Origin: Chryseobacterium sp. MYb7
Lineage (GTDB): Bacteria; Bacteroidota; Bacteroidia; Flavobacteriales; Weeksellaceae
Assembly (NCBI RefSeq): GCF_002979455.1
Contig: NZ_PCOU01000017.1
Coordinates: 50,766-114,765, forward strand
Reading direction: 5' to 3'
DNA length: 64,000 bases
In this document: positions 8,943 through 18,924 of the stretch, one piece after another
Layout of the letters: the number at the start of each line of letters is the position of its first letter
Numbering within the stretch: the first letter of the stretch is position 1
Position numbers and translations under genes: made by a program
The notes under the pieces: model-generated
Told to the model about the DNA's origin: nothing
The model's database searches: none
Seen by the model: the letters and a program-made list of their open reading frames with translations, nothing else

Positions 8943-10778
8943 TTATTTCAGGGGATATACTATTCTTTCATAATTACTATTGGGATCCATTCCCATCCAG
9001 TCTCTGTTTGCCGACCAATGAAGATATTTGTTACGCATAATTCTCAATAATGTCTGAGGATGATAGGCAGTAACTACCACCTCCTGCAGCGTCTTTGTCT
9101 TAATGGTATTACCGTCTTTATCAACTACCTCATCAGGTATCGGTTCCTGCACCGGTTCTGGTTCCGGATTTTCTAATCTCTCTCTTGCTCTTTCCTCTTT
9201 TTCTTTTTTAACTTCTTCATCTGTTTTGAAATTCCATTTTTGTCCGTCCTCAAAGACATAATGATGCAAAATATCTTTAGCTTGATTCAGACAATTATCA
9301 TGCTGTATAGAATAGGTGGTTTCTGTTTTTATGTTCAACTGATGATCATACAGATTTTTTCCAAATTCTTCCATAAACTGAAGCGGAATATAGCTGTATT
9401 CTTTTCTGAGGAAACGAATTCCTGTAATCTTACGATATACTGCCCCCATTGTTAGAACATTCAGGAAGCTGTTATTAATTGTTATCTGCTCCTCATCAAA
9501 CCAATGTTCATCAATCAATTGCTGCCTGCGCTTGTTTAAAAACCAAACCGGTTTATGATTAGACGTTTCTATTTCATCTACTGTTTCTTTTCCGTTTTCA
9601 TAAGCACCCCCAATATCACAGTGAACACCTGGAAATTCTTTTTCTATGCTGCCCGGGAACCTTGTTAATGAGAAGTTTTCCCGATGTTCATTTCCTGCTG
9701 TAAAATGAACTGCTTTGAAGTAAGACCCTGGATTCAGCAGCTGTAATTGTTCTACATCATCTCCGAAGTTATACCTGGATCCTAATGTAGAATGCTTCAT
9801 TCCTTCCCATCCTACACGTTTCAACGTTCCCATATCACCATATTCTTCATAAGATGATACGGTGTCATACACCCCGATAAAGCGAACATCCAGTTCCAGA
9901 TCTTCCAATTCTTCTTTGCTCATAATATCTTTACTTAAAAGATAATATCCCAAAAAGCCAAATTTCGGAAGTTTTCCATCCACAAGGTAATTAGGATCTA
10001 CCTCCATTTTATCTTTATCTATCCATATGTCTCCATATTCCGGAACTGTAATGGGTCCTTCAGGAGAATCCATTTGGGTATAGCCTGTTATCTTTCTAGA
10101 TTTTTTTATCTCAACATCAACGGGTCTTTTCTTCCCATTGATTTCGTAGGCAAAATTTCTTGCGGCGGCGGCTCCACGGCTGAATCCGAAAGTATCAATG
10201 GTGATTTTAGTTAATGCTTTTTTCTTAATTAATTGCTTTTTTAAGACATCAATCCTATCAGCAACCATTTCACATCCCTTTCTTACTTTCCCTCGCACTC
10301 CTGTTTTACCTGAACCATATTGGAACCCATCATCCACATCTCTGGTATTATTCAATGTACCAATCCCTTCTACATAAACTCCGTACGTTACCTGTTTACA
10401 GCATTTATACATTCTTGCCACATTTGTATAATCGTTACTAAAACTGTTATCTACACCTTGTTTGTCCAGCCATTCCCTATGGCTGGCTTTGAGATATCTT
10501 TCATACTCAGAATCATTATCTGTTATATTTTTATTTTTAAGCTGTTTATATTCCTTTTCCTGTAATGCTCTTGTATCTTCAATTGCTTTTTCTTTTTTCG
10601 ATATTTCTTCATCATTGTCTGTGCTCTCCATTTTATTTTTTCCATCTCTGTACTTTAATCTTAATTCACTATTTTTCAGATTATTCAAAGTACCATCAAA
10701 GAACACTCCTATTTCCAAATGCAATTCATCTACAGGAGGTTTAGCATTGCCTGTGTTGTATACTAATGTTTTTCCCAT
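8943..10778 (-). CDS. T6SS lipase effector, DUF2235 (Tle-like phospholipase)
   Basis: 611 residues. The N-terminus LEIGVFFDGTLNN and the nucleophile elbow GFSRGAAAAR near residue 200 define the DUF2235 alpha/beta-hydrolase family, whose T6SS members cleave phospholipids of target cells. Conserved acid and histidine regions follow (FIGVYDTVSSYEEYG; FPGVHCDIGGAYENG). No signal peptide, as expected for a T6SS cargo. A DUF2931 lipoprotein gene lies 22 bp upstream as likely immunity, with vgrG further upstream in the same run. Confidence 0.9.
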   Translation of the reverse strand: MGKTLVYNTGNAKPPVDELHLEIGVFFDGTLNNLKNSELRLKYRDGKNKMESTDNDEEISKKEKAIEDTRALQEKEYKQLKNKNITDNDSEYERYLKASHREWLDKQGVDNSFSNDYTNVARMYKCCKQVTYGVYVEGIGTLNNTRDVDDGFQYGSGKTGVRGKVRKGCEMVADRIDVLKKQLIKKKALTKITIDTFGFSRGAAAARNFAYEINGKKRPVDVEIKKSRKITGYTQMDSPEGPITVPEYGDIWIDKDKMEVDPNYLVDGKLPKFGFLGYYLLSKDIMSKEELEDLELDVRFIGVYDTVSSYEEYGDMGTLKRVGWEGMKHSTLGSRYNFGDDVEQLQLLNPGSYFKAVHFTAGNEHRENFSLTRFPGSIEKEFPGVHCDIGGAYENGKETVDEIETSNHKPVWFLNKRRQQLIDEHWFDEEQITINNSFLNVLTMGAVYRKITGIRFLRKEYSYIPLQFMEEFGKNLYDHQLNIKTETTYSIQHDNCLNQAKDILHHYVFEDGQKWNFKTDEEVKKEKEERARERLENPEPEPVQEPIPDEVVDKDGNTIKTKTLQEVVVTAYHPQTLLRIMRNKYLHWSANRDWMGMDPNSNYERIVYPLK

Positions 10779-10800
10779 AACTAATCATTCTTATAATCAA

Positions 10801-11907
10801 TTAGTATTTATACTTAACTTTAGATTTGAACATTTCTAAATTATCAGTTTTAATAAAAGCTTCTTTTCCATTTTCTCCCTTCAATAAAACAGTAAAGAAA
10901 CTATATGCCTCATTCACTTTAATAAAAATAGCTGCCTTAGTTGATTTAGGATCATTACCAAAGACCTTAGTAAAAGCGTCAAAAGCAGACTTTTCATCAA
11001 GATCACATCCTGCTTCATATTTAATTTGATCTGCTCCCATCAAAGAAAATGAAATAGTAGCTGGTATTGCTCTCCATTCACTCTCAGTTAAAGGATTTTT
11101 TTCTGCTCCCAGCTGTTCCCATTCGCCATTAACATTTGATATTCCAACATCTGTCAACGGATTGAGCTTTGCATTTTCCGGTAACTCAAAAATCGGTTTC
11201 CAGCTATATCGTATTCTGTAGGTATCCCATAATCCAAATGGGATAGATTTTCCTTTATTTTTTTCTTTTATTTCAGTGGGGATAACCTTACCATTATTTA
11301 AAACCTCATCAAGGTAATCTTTCCGCCAAAACCGGTTTTCATGGCTATCAAGCTTAGCAATTTCTGATTCTGGAATTGTTACCTTTTTTCCCTGATACCT
11401 GCCTACTTCTTTCTGAACCCCAACACCAGCAATCCAAACCACTACCACTCCTCCCGGAGCCATTCCCACACCAATATCTTTATAATTTAAATGTTTAATA
11501 TTACCACTTCCACTGGTTGCTTTTACTTGATAGCCTTTACTGAAATATTCTTTAATTTTAGCAATATCAATTTCGGTATCAATCATGTAAAACTGGTTTT
11601 CCATATATGACATCCAGACAAAATCCAATCGGGTCGGAAGACTCTTAAAACCATTTCCCATACCATGATTGATCAAACCCCAAGAACCATCCCCAGGTAC
11701 AATTCCAAAACTTAAACCTACCCATTCTCCTCCTTCACATTCTATTCCTCCTTTGTATACTTCCATAGGATATCCTAAAGCTGCAGAAGTTCCTTCTGTC
11801 CATTCATATTTTGTCATAGTCTTAGTTTTTTGGTCTTCTTTTTTTTCCTGACACGAGATCTGAGTGAAAAATAAAAAGCTTAGCAGGTATTTTATTATTT
11901 TATTCAT
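10801..11907 (-). CDS. DUF2931 lipoprotein, probable immunity to the DUF2235 lipase
   Basis: The start is taken at MNKIIKYLLSFLFF, giving a lipoprotein signal with lipobox QISC. The mature domain contains YEWTEGTSAALGYPMEVYKG and PTRLDFVWMSYMENQFY, characteristic of DUF2931, a family commonly encoded beside T6SS lipases. Anchored on the periplasmic face, it would neutralise incoming phospholipase. At about 368 residues it is longer than single-domain members and may carry a second partial repeat after residue 220. It is transcribed just before the lipase gene. Confidence 0.85.
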   Translation of the reverse strand: MNKIIKYLLSFLFFTQISCQEKKEDQKTKTMTKYEWTEGTSAALGYPMEVYKGGIECEGGEWVGLSFGIVPGDGSWGLINHGMGNGFKSLPTRLDFVWMSYMENQFYMIDTEIDIAKIKEYFSKGYQVKATSGSGNIKHLNYKDIGVGMAPGGVVVVWIAGVGVQKEVGRYQGKKVTIPESEIAKLDSHENRFWRKDYLDEVLNNGKVIPTEIKEKNKGKSIPFGLWDTYRIRYSWKPIFELPENAKLNPLTDVGISNVNGEWEQLGAEKNPLTESEWRAIPATISFSLMGADQIKYEAGCDLDEKSAFDAFTKVFGNDPKSTKAAIFIKVNEAYSFFTVLLKGENGKEAFIKTDNLEMFKSKVKYKY

Positions 11908-11951
11908 TATAAACATGTTGCAATCTTAAAAATTGTTTGTGACAATTATTC

Positions 11952-12248
11952 TTATTCCATCAAAGGAAGAATAATTATTAAAATTAATGATATCACGATA
12001 AAGCATATGCCAAAAGAATAAAAACAGTACAAAACAAAATCTCTTATTTCATTTTTCCTCTTGATGGAAGTCAGGAAAAATGGCAGTGCAAACAGCACCG
12101 GAAAAAAAGCCAGGATCAGCCACAGGGCAACCCATGCATAATCTCCACTTCGAAACTGTGTCATATCTATGAAACTTAATTCAATAATGACAAGTAACAC
12201 TACTGCTAACAAAGATGAAAAGAAAGAGATTAACGATTTTTTTAACAT
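11952..12248 (-). CDS. Small four-helix membrane protein
   Basis: 98 residues with four hydrophobic segments (about 8-28, 38-60, 70-86 and 78-97) and little else. It starts 1 bp after the vgrG stop, so it is in the T6SS payload operon. No family recognised. A membrane component of immunity or a leftover of another effector module are both possible. Confidence 0.7.
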   Translation of the reverse strand: MLKKSLISFFSSLLAVVLLVIIELSFIDMTQFRSGDYAWVALWLILAFFPVLFALPFFLTSIKRKNEIRDFVLYCFYSFGICFIVISLILIIILPLME

Positions 12249-12249
12249 A

Positions 12250-14109
12250 TTACCCTTTATTTACTTTAGCATCTATTTTACCTAACATCTTGGCTACGCC
12301 TGAACTCTGTAGTAAAATATCTCCGTTTTTTGCTTTATGAGTAGTGGTTGAAGTAGTTTCTTTAAGATCACCTATCACATTAATCGTTTTATTTTCATTG
12401 ACGGTCTGCTTATAATTTTTTGAGGTAAACTTATGATCATTGATGATACTAACGGCATTATCATTTCCTACACTGGTCTTCATATCTTTTCCTACGTTGA
12501 TTGCCAAATCTTCACCTACATTAAAAGTCATATTTTTAGGAGCCGTTACGATGATATTCCCTTTACCATCCATCAAATAGTTATTCCCACTTGGGTCTAT
12601 AATATTTACACTTCCTTCGGCATCATTCATTAAAATACGGATTCCGCTTCTGGTTTGTATTGATTTTAAATGATTATCTACTCCGCCTCCAAGAGCTGTT
12701 CCTCCATGGAACATTCCTCCCATCACAAAAGGACGGTCGGGATGATTATGAACAAAACCTACCATCACCTGATCACCAACCTCTGGTATGGCTACATAGC
12801 CTCTGTTTTGAGTAATCTGGTCTGTACCTCCTGCGTCAGGAGCCATCATTCTGATAAAATTGGTGGTATCATGCAGCTGCCAGTCGAATCTAACGGTAAT
12901 TCTTCCCTGTGCCAGCGGATCTGTATTGGAAATTACAGTTGCAATCTGCGGCTGTGCGATAGGCATCGTAAAGTCCGGCGTTGGAATATATCCTGTATCT
13001 GAGGCAATGGCCTCGAATCTTCCTTTGTAACGCCCGAGAGTATCTATTTCATGAATAACTTCCGTCATCATCAGTTTAGTGAAATAGGCTGTTTTACTGG
13101 TATCTGTCTTTCTCATATTGATATCAGCAACGCATCCCGGATATAAAAACGGTATAGTAGTTCCCCCGGAAACGGTAAAAACTTCCACCGCTTTGCTTCC
13201 GGCAGTACTCGTTTGGGAAATAACAACATCCATATCGGTTGCAGCTTTTATGGGAGCTACCTGCAATGATGGAGTTTTGAATATTCCCTCATTATTTTTA
13301 TACGCTGTCTTAGCCAGATTACCAACGTGTTTTATGGGAGTTTCCCCGGAAATAAGTTTAGCATTGGAACTGCTGTTATATCCGTAAAAATTAGGTTTGA
13401 TATGAACGGCTTTTAATTCTACACTCACATCAGAAACATTGCTTCCGTATATTAATTCCAGTGATTTGTTCTGAGGCGGCATATTTCCGAAATGCAATAC
13501 TTCACCATCATAATAGAACTGTTCTCCATAAGCTTCTGCCATTCTGCAGAGATAATTATAATGGGTTTCATTATACTGGGCACTGTAAAGAATCTGAGAG
13601 GAAGCCTTTGCATTCACTTTTACATCAAATTTACTGCTTTCTATGCCCTGTTTGATGACATCTTCGGCAATGATTCCCATATTCACAGGTTTATCCCCGC
13701 CAAAACTTTGGGTATGAGGTGCGCCATCCAACAAAATAGTAGGGCTGTATCCTTTCAGTACAATATTTCCCAGGCTATGATTCTCCTGGCTGAATCCTAC
13801 TTTTGTAATGACTCCTACAAAGGTTCTCTCCGGGCTTCCTTCAACGTCTTTATATTTAAAAACGACTGTTAATCGTTTTCCTAAAAACTGCTGAGCTTCT
13901 TCCAGATCATGGTTTTGTACTCCGTCTAAAGTATCATGGGCTAATGTAAGTTCAAAATAATGGTGTTTTTTTACGCTCTGCTGTAAACGGAAATGTTTGA
14001 AGTGCTTAATCATTTTGCCTTCAATCACAATATCCAGTTTCACCACACGGTTAATTCCAGGAATATGATTCTCTGAAATCTTTTCGGAATTCGAGATATT
14101 TTTATTCAT
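12250..14109 (-). CDS. vgrG: T6SS spike protein VgrG (TssI)
   Basis: 619 residues with the VgrG order: gp27-like base (1-380, including SPTILLDGAPHTQSFGG and YNYLCRMAEAYGEQFYYDG), an OB-fold gp5-like region (QGRITVRFDWQ, PEVGDQVMVGFVHN), then a beta-helix of repeats (about 510-615: NIIVTAPKNMTFNVG, AINVGKDMKTSVG). No C-terminal effector extension. It forms the puncturing tip that carries PAAR-like effectors. The neighbouring lipase and GH19 genes are the likely cargo. Confidence 0.95.
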   Translation of the reverse strand: MNKNISNSEKISENHIPGINRVVKLDIVIEGKMIKHFKHFRLQQSVKKHHYFELTLAHDTLDGVQNHDLEEAQQFLGKRLTVVFKYKDVEGSPERTFVGVITKVGFSQENHSLGNIVLKGYSPTILLDGAPHTQSFGGDKPVNMGIIAEDVIKQGIESSKFDVKVNAKASSQILYSAQYNETHYNYLCRMAEAYGEQFYYDGEVLHFGNMPPQNKSLELIYGSNVSDVSVELKAVHIKPNFYGYNSSSNAKLISGETPIKHVGNLAKTAYKNNEGIFKTPSLQVAPIKAATDMDVVISQTSTAGSKAVEVFTVSGGTTIPFLYPGCVADINMRKTDTSKTAYFTKLMMTEVIHEIDTLGRYKGRFEAIASDTGYIPTPDFTMPIAQPQIATVISNTDPLAQGRITVRFDWQLHDTTNFIRMMAPDAGGTDQITQNRGYVAIPEVGDQVMVGFVHNHPDRPFVMGGMFHGGTALGGGVDNHLKSIQTRSGIRILMNDAEGSVNIIDPSGNNYLMDGKGNIIVTAPKNMTFNVGEDLAINVGKDMKTSVGNDNAVSIINDHKFTSKNYKQTVNENKTINVIGDLKETTSTTTHKAKNGDILLQSSGVAKMLGKIDAKVNKG

Positions 14110-14277
14110 ATGATGTAGAGTGTTTGGTGAGCTTTTTATTTTTGAAAAAAACTAAAATAAACAGCTTTTTATAAAGTTATCAATTTTTCACAATATAAAG
14201 TTCACATTATCAGCTTTATTTTTCTAAATCTTAGTGAAATAATGCTCCTTTCCAAGGGAAAAGATTACTGACAAAAA

Positions 14278-14317
14278 AACAGAACAGGATCCCTGATAAC
14301 GGATCTACTATTCTGTT
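14278..14317 (-). terminator. Terminator between tssD and vgrG
   Basis: AACAGAA (14278-14284) pairs with TTCTGTT (14311-14317), with an inner GATCC/GGATC pair. On the minus strand the stem is followed by seven T residues. It should end most tssD transcripts, allowing more Hcp than VgrG. Confidence 0.7.
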
Positions 14318-14342
14318 TTATGTTTGTAGCTGTTAAAGGATC

Positions 14343-14756
14343 TTATCCCTGAGATCCAGGCCAAGCTCCGTCATAAGAAGAGTTACCAAGCTCAATCTGC
14401 TCTGCACTTATCACAAAACTGATGTACATACTGTTTTCATCTACTGCATCGAAATCTACTTCGTGCTGAATGACGTAACCGTTTGTCCATTTCAATGTTG
14501 TTAAAGTTCCTTCTTCATGAGACTTATTGAAAGTTACCTCTCCTACGGTAGGCTTGTATTTTCCATTCAACAAGCTTTCAAGGATGTCTGATTTTTCAGT
14601 AGCTTCTACTGTAATTTTGATAAGCGCATTGGAAGGGTCTGATGCTACACGTCCTGAAACGTCTGTTGCTCTTGATACGCTGTAGTTCAGTTTTAATAAC
14701 TTTTGCCCTTCACCGTTGTTGAATTTTAAGATTCCTCTTGAATTTCTTTCTGCCAT
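14343..14756 (-). CDS. tssD: T6SS tube protein TssD (Hcp), Bacteroidota type
   Basis: 137 residues, matching the length and pattern of Bacteroidota Hcp/TssD (MAERNSRGILKFN, LNYSVSRATDVSGR, HEVDFDAVDENSMYISFVIS). The protein stacks as hexameric rings to form the secreted tube. It has its own promoter and is separated from vgrG by a terminator. No other T6SS structural gene is in the window, so this is an accessory hcp-vgrG island. Confidence 0.92.
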   Translation of the reverse strand: MAERNSRGILKFNNGEGQKLLKLNYSVSRATDVSGRVASDPSNALIKITVEATEKSDILESLLNGKYKPTVGEVTFNKSHEEGTLTTLKWTNGYVIQHEVDFDAVDENSMYISFVISAEQIELGNSSYDGAWPGSQG

Positions 14757-14808
14757 GATTGTAAATTTTAATCGTTAATACTTTTTGATTTGATGTTTGT
14801 TATATCAC

Positions 14809-14836
14809 CAAATTTAGAAGTATTGATCATAACAAA
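14809..14836 (-). promoter_or_regulatory. Promoter of tssD
   Basis: On the minus strand TTTG (14836-14833) and TAAATTTG (14816-14809) are separated by 16 bases, about 50 bp before the tssD ATG, matching the Bacteroidota TAnnTTTG -7 element. Confidence 0.55.
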
Positions 14837-15001
14837 ATAAAATTTACGCATAAATCTGAAAAAGTGTAGTACTTTTACGACTAACACTCGTTAGGTGAGA
14901 TTCAATCTATAAATCAGACCATTACCAGCAACACAGCAAAAAAAGCTATAGTAAAGTTGTTCTGCCCTCCAGTAAGAATTCAAAGGAAAACTGCAAATTT
15001 T

Positions 15002-15697
15002 TCAGGCTACATTGACTCCAAAAAGATGACCGACCAATGCTGTAATTCCCATGGCTACGGTTCCCCAGAAACAGATCCTCAGCACGGCTATTTTAATATT
15101 GGAACCTCCCGCTCTGGCAGAAACGGCTCCCAAAAGCATCAAAAATATAATTGAAAATCCATATTGGAAATACACCATTTCTTTAAGAGGTGCTAAAAGA
15201 GAAACGGTAAACGGCAATAAAGCTCCTACTGCAAATGAACCGAAAGATGCTACAGCGGCCTGCAAAGGCTTTGCCTGTGTGATTTCATTTATTCCCAGCT
15301 CGTCACGGGCGTGTGCTCCAAGTGCATCATGCTCTGTAAGTTCAATGGCAACCTGCATGGCTGTTTCTTTGGTACAACCTCTTCTTTCATATACTTTTGC
15401 TAGCTCTCCGAGTTCTATTTCGGGCATTTGCTCCAGTTCACGTTGCTCACGAACCAAATCTGCCTTTTCCGTATCTTCCTGGGAACTTACGGAAACATAT
15501 TCTCCGGCAGCCATAGACATGGCACCGGCAATCATCCCTGCCAGAGCGGCAAGAATAATGATATGACGTTCCGGTTCTGCTGCAGCAACCCCGATGACAA
15601 TACTTGTAGTGGATAACAATCCATCATTTGCGCCTAATACAGCCGCCCGAAGCCAGCCTACTCTGTTTACATAATGCTTCTCCAGCTGATGATGCAT
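15002..15697 (-). CDS. VIT1/CCC1-family iron or manganese transporter
   Basis: 231 residues with the family hallmarks: RAAVLGANDGLLSTTSIVIG in the first helix, GAMSMAAGEYVSVSSQEDTE with the metal-relay residues, a cytoplasmic helical insert rich in Glu (residues 75-130), then three more helices. Family members export or store Fe2+ or Mn2+. It is a stand-alone gene between the T6SS island and the polyol operon. Confidence 0.9.
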   Translation of the reverse strand: MHHQLEKHYVNRVGWLRAAVLGANDGLLSTTSIVIGVAAAEPERHIIILAALAGMIAGAMSMAAGEYVSVSSQEDTEKADLVREQRELEQMPEIELGELAKVYERRGCTKETAMQVAIELTEHDALGAHARDELGINEITQAKPLQAAVASFGSFAVGALLPFTVSLLAPLKEMVYFQYGFSIIFLMLLGAVSARAGGSNIKIAVLRICFWGTVAMGITALVGHLFGVNVA

Positions 15698-15777
15698 AAC
15701 TTTTGTTTTGGTATCAGCATAAAGTTACCAAATGTTTCATCAAGAATCATTTTAAATTAACATGAGATTCTACCATT

Positions 15778-16698
15778 TTAGCTTAAAACTGATACTGGAT
15801 GTTCGTTTCTAAATCTGATAAAATCTTCTAATGAATATTCCGGGCATGCGCCTTCCTGTGAGGTAATAAATGCTCCCAGAGATACAGCCTGAGTCATAAT
15901 TTCATGAATGGTACTTCCTTTTTCTAATTTTTTGGAAAGAAATCCTGCCAGGAATGAGTCTCCGCTTCCTACGGTATCTTTTACAGTAACCGGTATGGTG
16001 GGATACAGATAAAAATTATCCCAAGAGGCATAAAGAGCCCCTTTGCTTCCTTTGGAAATAATAATTTCTTCAAGATCAAACTGATCCTGCAGATATTTTA
16101 TGCCATCTTCTTCCGTGGTGTATTCTTTTCCTAAAAAATCAAGCATCATGCGCATTTCTGCTTTGTTGAATTTAGCAAGATGGGTTTTGTGAAGCAGATC
16201 TTTAATCATTCTCACCTCATAATAAGGTTCTCTGAGATTGATATCAAAGACATTATAATCACTAACTTCAAGCAACTGAAACAATGTATTTTTGGATTTC
16301 TCATTTCTGGCAGCCAGTGTTCCAAACACCAATGCATTTGTTGTCTTAAGAATTTCCTGATTTTCCGGAGTTGTTTCAATAAAATCCCATGCTACGCCTT
16401 CCACAATATCATAATGAGCATCATTATTTTCATCTACTGTAGCAATTACGGTACTTGTTGGGTACTCCGTATTGATCTGAATATAATCTGCAGGAATATT
16501 CCAGTTTTTCATTTTATCCAAAAGGTCATGCCCAAGCTGATCATTACCGATACTGCTTATCATATTGACTTCTACGCCCATTTTGGAAAGATGGTAAGCT
16601 ACATTAAAAGGTGCACCCCCTACTCTTTTCTGCTCTCCCGGAAAAATATCCCAAAGCACCTCTCCAAAACATACTGCTTTATTTTTTTTGTATTCCAT
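15778..16698 (-). CDS. PfkB-family carbohydrate kinase, probable fructokinase
   Basis: 306 residues with the PfkB N-terminal glycine-rich motif (GEVLWDIFPG, RVGGAPFNVAYHLSKMG) and the C-terminal ATP/anion-hole motif DTVGSGDSFLAGFL, whose aspartate is the catalytic base. As the last gene of the polyol operon it most likely phosphorylates fructose made by the mannitol-type dehydrogenase. Substrate inferred from operon context. Confidence 0.88.
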   Translation of the reverse strand: MEYKKNKAVCFGEVLWDIFPGEQKRVGGAPFNVAYHLSKMGVEVNMISSIGNDQLGHDLLDKMKNWNIPADYIQINTEYPTSTVIATVDENNDAHYDIVEGVAWDFIETTPENQEILKTTNALVFGTLAARNEKSKNTLFQLLEVSDYNVFDINLREPYYEVRMIKDLLHKTHLAKFNKAEMRMMLDFLGKEYTTEEDGIKYLQDQFDLEEIIISKGSKGALYASWDNFYLYPTIPVTVKDTVGSGDSFLAGFLSKKLEKGSTIHEIMTQAVSLGAFITSQEGACPEYSLEDFIRFRNEHPVSVLS

Positions 16699-16758
16699 TG
16701 TATAAAAGTAATTAAATGTATTGATTTTGTAAAAAATTTACTATAGTATTTCCTTGTT

Positions 16759-17484
16759 TCAGAATGAATAAACCTGCACAGAGAACTGAAGAAACGCATT
16801 ATTGTTGACCGGATTCCACATTCCCCATATTCCTATAGGAATTTTATAACCTTCAATGGTAAAACTTTTGGAAACAATAAGACTTACCTCATTGAAACCA
16901 GAATCTTTAGCAAAGAAATTATTTTTCTCTCCATGACTGTCTAAGGCAAAGGCATAGCCTACTCTTCCTCTTACTTCAAGATTATCTTTTTTGTAAACGG
17001 GATATTCTCCCGAAACAAATGATGAATATTTATTTCCTGTGTTCTCCCTGTTTCTGTCTCTTCCGAAAACAACTGTATTCCAACTAAGCACCAAAGGAAA
17101 CTGATCACTTATGGTATAATAAGATCTGAAATCCCAAAAACGGCCGGTTTCTTTCGCGGAATAATTAAAAAACTCTTTATTATTATAAGTGGCACCAGGT
17201 GAAAAGTTATAGATGTCCCATAATTCCAATGTAAGATGCTTATTCTTATATCCTATATAGTTATTGAATTCTTTATAAGAACCATCAAAGTTACCACCTG
17301 CCCAGAATCCTGCGTAAAAATTTTTGCAATCAAGACGTAGATTTCCGGTATAAATAAATCCCGCAGAGACTTCAATTCCGCGCCACAAATGGCTGTTTCT
17401 AAGCTGCAATGCTGAATGCACTTCCTGTGCACCTAAACAGGCTCCTAAAAAAGAGGAAACAAGTAGTAAGTAGTTTTTTAACAT
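16759..17484 (-). CDS. Outer-membrane beta-barrel-like protein of the polyol operon
   Basis: 241 residues, signal peptide ending LGAQ, followed by alternating amphipathic strands with aromatic girdles and a terminal phenylalanine (FSVQVYSF), typical of outer-membrane barrels. NSHLWRGIEVSAGFIYTGNL resembles porin-like proteins with an early 'RG' motif. Location between the kinase and symporter genes suggests a role in sugar or polyol entry across the outer membrane. Confidence 0.75.
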   Translation of the reverse strand: MLKNYLLLVSSFLGACLGAQEVHSALQLRNSHLWRGIEVSAGFIYTGNLRLDCKNFYAGFWAGGNFDGSYKEFNNYIGYKNKHLTLELWDIYNFSPGATYNNKEFFNYSAKETGRFWDFRSYYTISDQFPLVLSWNTVVFGRDRNRENTGNKYSSFVSGEYPVYKKDNLEVRGRVGYAFALDSHGEKNNFFAKDSGFNEVSLIVSKSFTIEGYKIPIGIWGMWNPVNNNAFLQFSVQVYSF

Positions 17485-17570
17485 GATTCAAGTGTTTTTT
17501 AAGGCAGTAGTTATCCTGCATCCAATAGCAGTCTAAAGGATAATTACTTTAGTTAAAAGAAAATATATAA

Positions 17571-18917
17571 TTAGTGAATAAGGTCTTTTTCTCTAATACG
17601 TGATCCGAACAAGGCGTAAGTAAGCATAAGCAGTTCGCAGATTACAGTAAGCCACCATGTCCATCTCCATGATCCTAAAATATCAGCTAAACCTCCCTGA
17701 ATAAGCGTAAATACAGCCCCACCGAATACAGCGGAAATGAAAATACCAGATGCTTTTGAGGTATATTTGTTCAACCCTTTAATGGAAAGCGTATAAATAC
17801 AGCTCCACATGGATGAATGGAGAAGTCCGATAGCGACAAGAAACCAAAGGTTCTGAGTGATCATCGATACCAACGCCAGTACTGTTGCCAGCACTGTGGT
17901 CGTAATCAACTGTGTTCTTGCAGAAATCTTACTGAAGAAACTTGATATCGCTCTTCCTACCAGAAAACCTCCCCAATATAGTGTTGATAGTAATGCATGA
18001 ATTCCTAAATCCATTCCTCCGACAATGATATCTGTTTTTCCGAAAAATGTGATTGGGTGGCCGGAATCCATCAACTCAAAAGCATACAAATTAATGTTAG
18101 CACCTATAGCGACTTCCGTTCCTACATAAAAAAAGATGGCTAAAACTCCCAATACAAAATGCCTGAACGACCAGATACTTCTCTCCAATTTTTCCTCTCC
18201 CACAACTCTTGTGTGAGCCAAATCAGGAAGATGAAGTCTTTTTGTGATGATCATAACTGTAAGGATGCAGACAATTAATACAGATAGCGGAAGCAAAAGC
18301 TGTCTGATTTCTATATTTTCAATGGAAATTCCACTGAACATAACTACCGTTACGAAGAAAGGTGCAGAAGTGGTTCCGATAGAATTGATAGCCGTCAGGA
18401 TATTCAAACGCTGTACAGGCTGTGTCCCTTTCAGTTCATACGAAGCAGCATAAGGATTTACAACCACCTGAATGATGGCTGCTGATGTTCCCATCAAATA
18501 AGAACCTATAACAAAAACGATAAATCCAACAGGAATAACAGCATCTTTTATGCTAAATTTCAGATCAGGATAATGATCACCAACCCATGATGAGCACAGA
18601 TACATAAAAAGGCCGGAAATCATAAAAAAAAGCCCGCGCAAAATCGTATTCTTATATCCGAAGGCATTCACCCATTTACTTCCCAATGTTCCATTCAGAA
18701 GATATCCTAAAAAGAAGAAAAAGGAAATCAGAGTAGTAAACGTATTTTTCAGACTGCCCGCATGACTCAGAAAAGTAAATTTCAGTGGTGCCTGCAGCTG
18801 TTCATTGACTGTCGTTAGAAAACCTACAATAAAATAGATAAATGTAATGATCGCAAACGGCAGTATAGCATTGTTTGTTTTATTGTCTGAAGTGGTGATA
18901 CCTGGATTTATCTGCAT
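17571..18917 (-). CDS. MFS sugar symporter (FucP/FHS family)
   Basis: 448 residues with 12 hydrophobic segments. The opening FIYFIVGFLTTVNEQL and the loop VNPYAASYELKG are typical of the fucose/galactose/glucose:H+ symporter family. It would bring the polyol or hexose through the inner membrane. It lies 7 bp downstream of the dehydrogenase gene, so co-transcription is likely. Substrate, probably a polyol such as mannitol, is inferred from the operon. Confidence 0.87.
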   Translation of the reverse strand: MQINPGITTSDNKTNNAILPFAIITFIYFIVGFLTTVNEQLQAPLKFTFLSHAGSLKNTFTTLISFFFFLGYLLNGTLGSKWVNAFGYKNTILRGLFFMISGLFMYLCSSWVGDHYPDLKFSIKDAVIPVGFIVFVIGSYLMGTSAAIIQVVVNPYAASYELKGTQPVQRLNILTAINSIGTTSAPFFVTVVMFSGISIENIEIRQLLLPLSVLIVCILTVMIITKRLHLPDLAHTRVVGEEKLERSIWSFRHFVLGVLAIFFYVGTEVAIGANINLYAFELMDSGHPITFFGKTDIIVGGMDLGIHALLSTLYWGGFLVGRAISSFFSKISARTQLITTTVLATVLALVSMITQNLWFLVAIGLLHSSMWSCIYTLSIKGLNKYTSKASGIFISAVFGGAVFTLIQGGLADILGSWRWTWWLTVICELLMLTYALFGSRIREKDLIH

Positions 18918-18924
18918 GGCTTAA

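Noticed and set aside
12433..13872. Plus-strand frames across vgrG
   Set aside because: All lie antisense to a clear VgrG coding sequence and show no protein family features.
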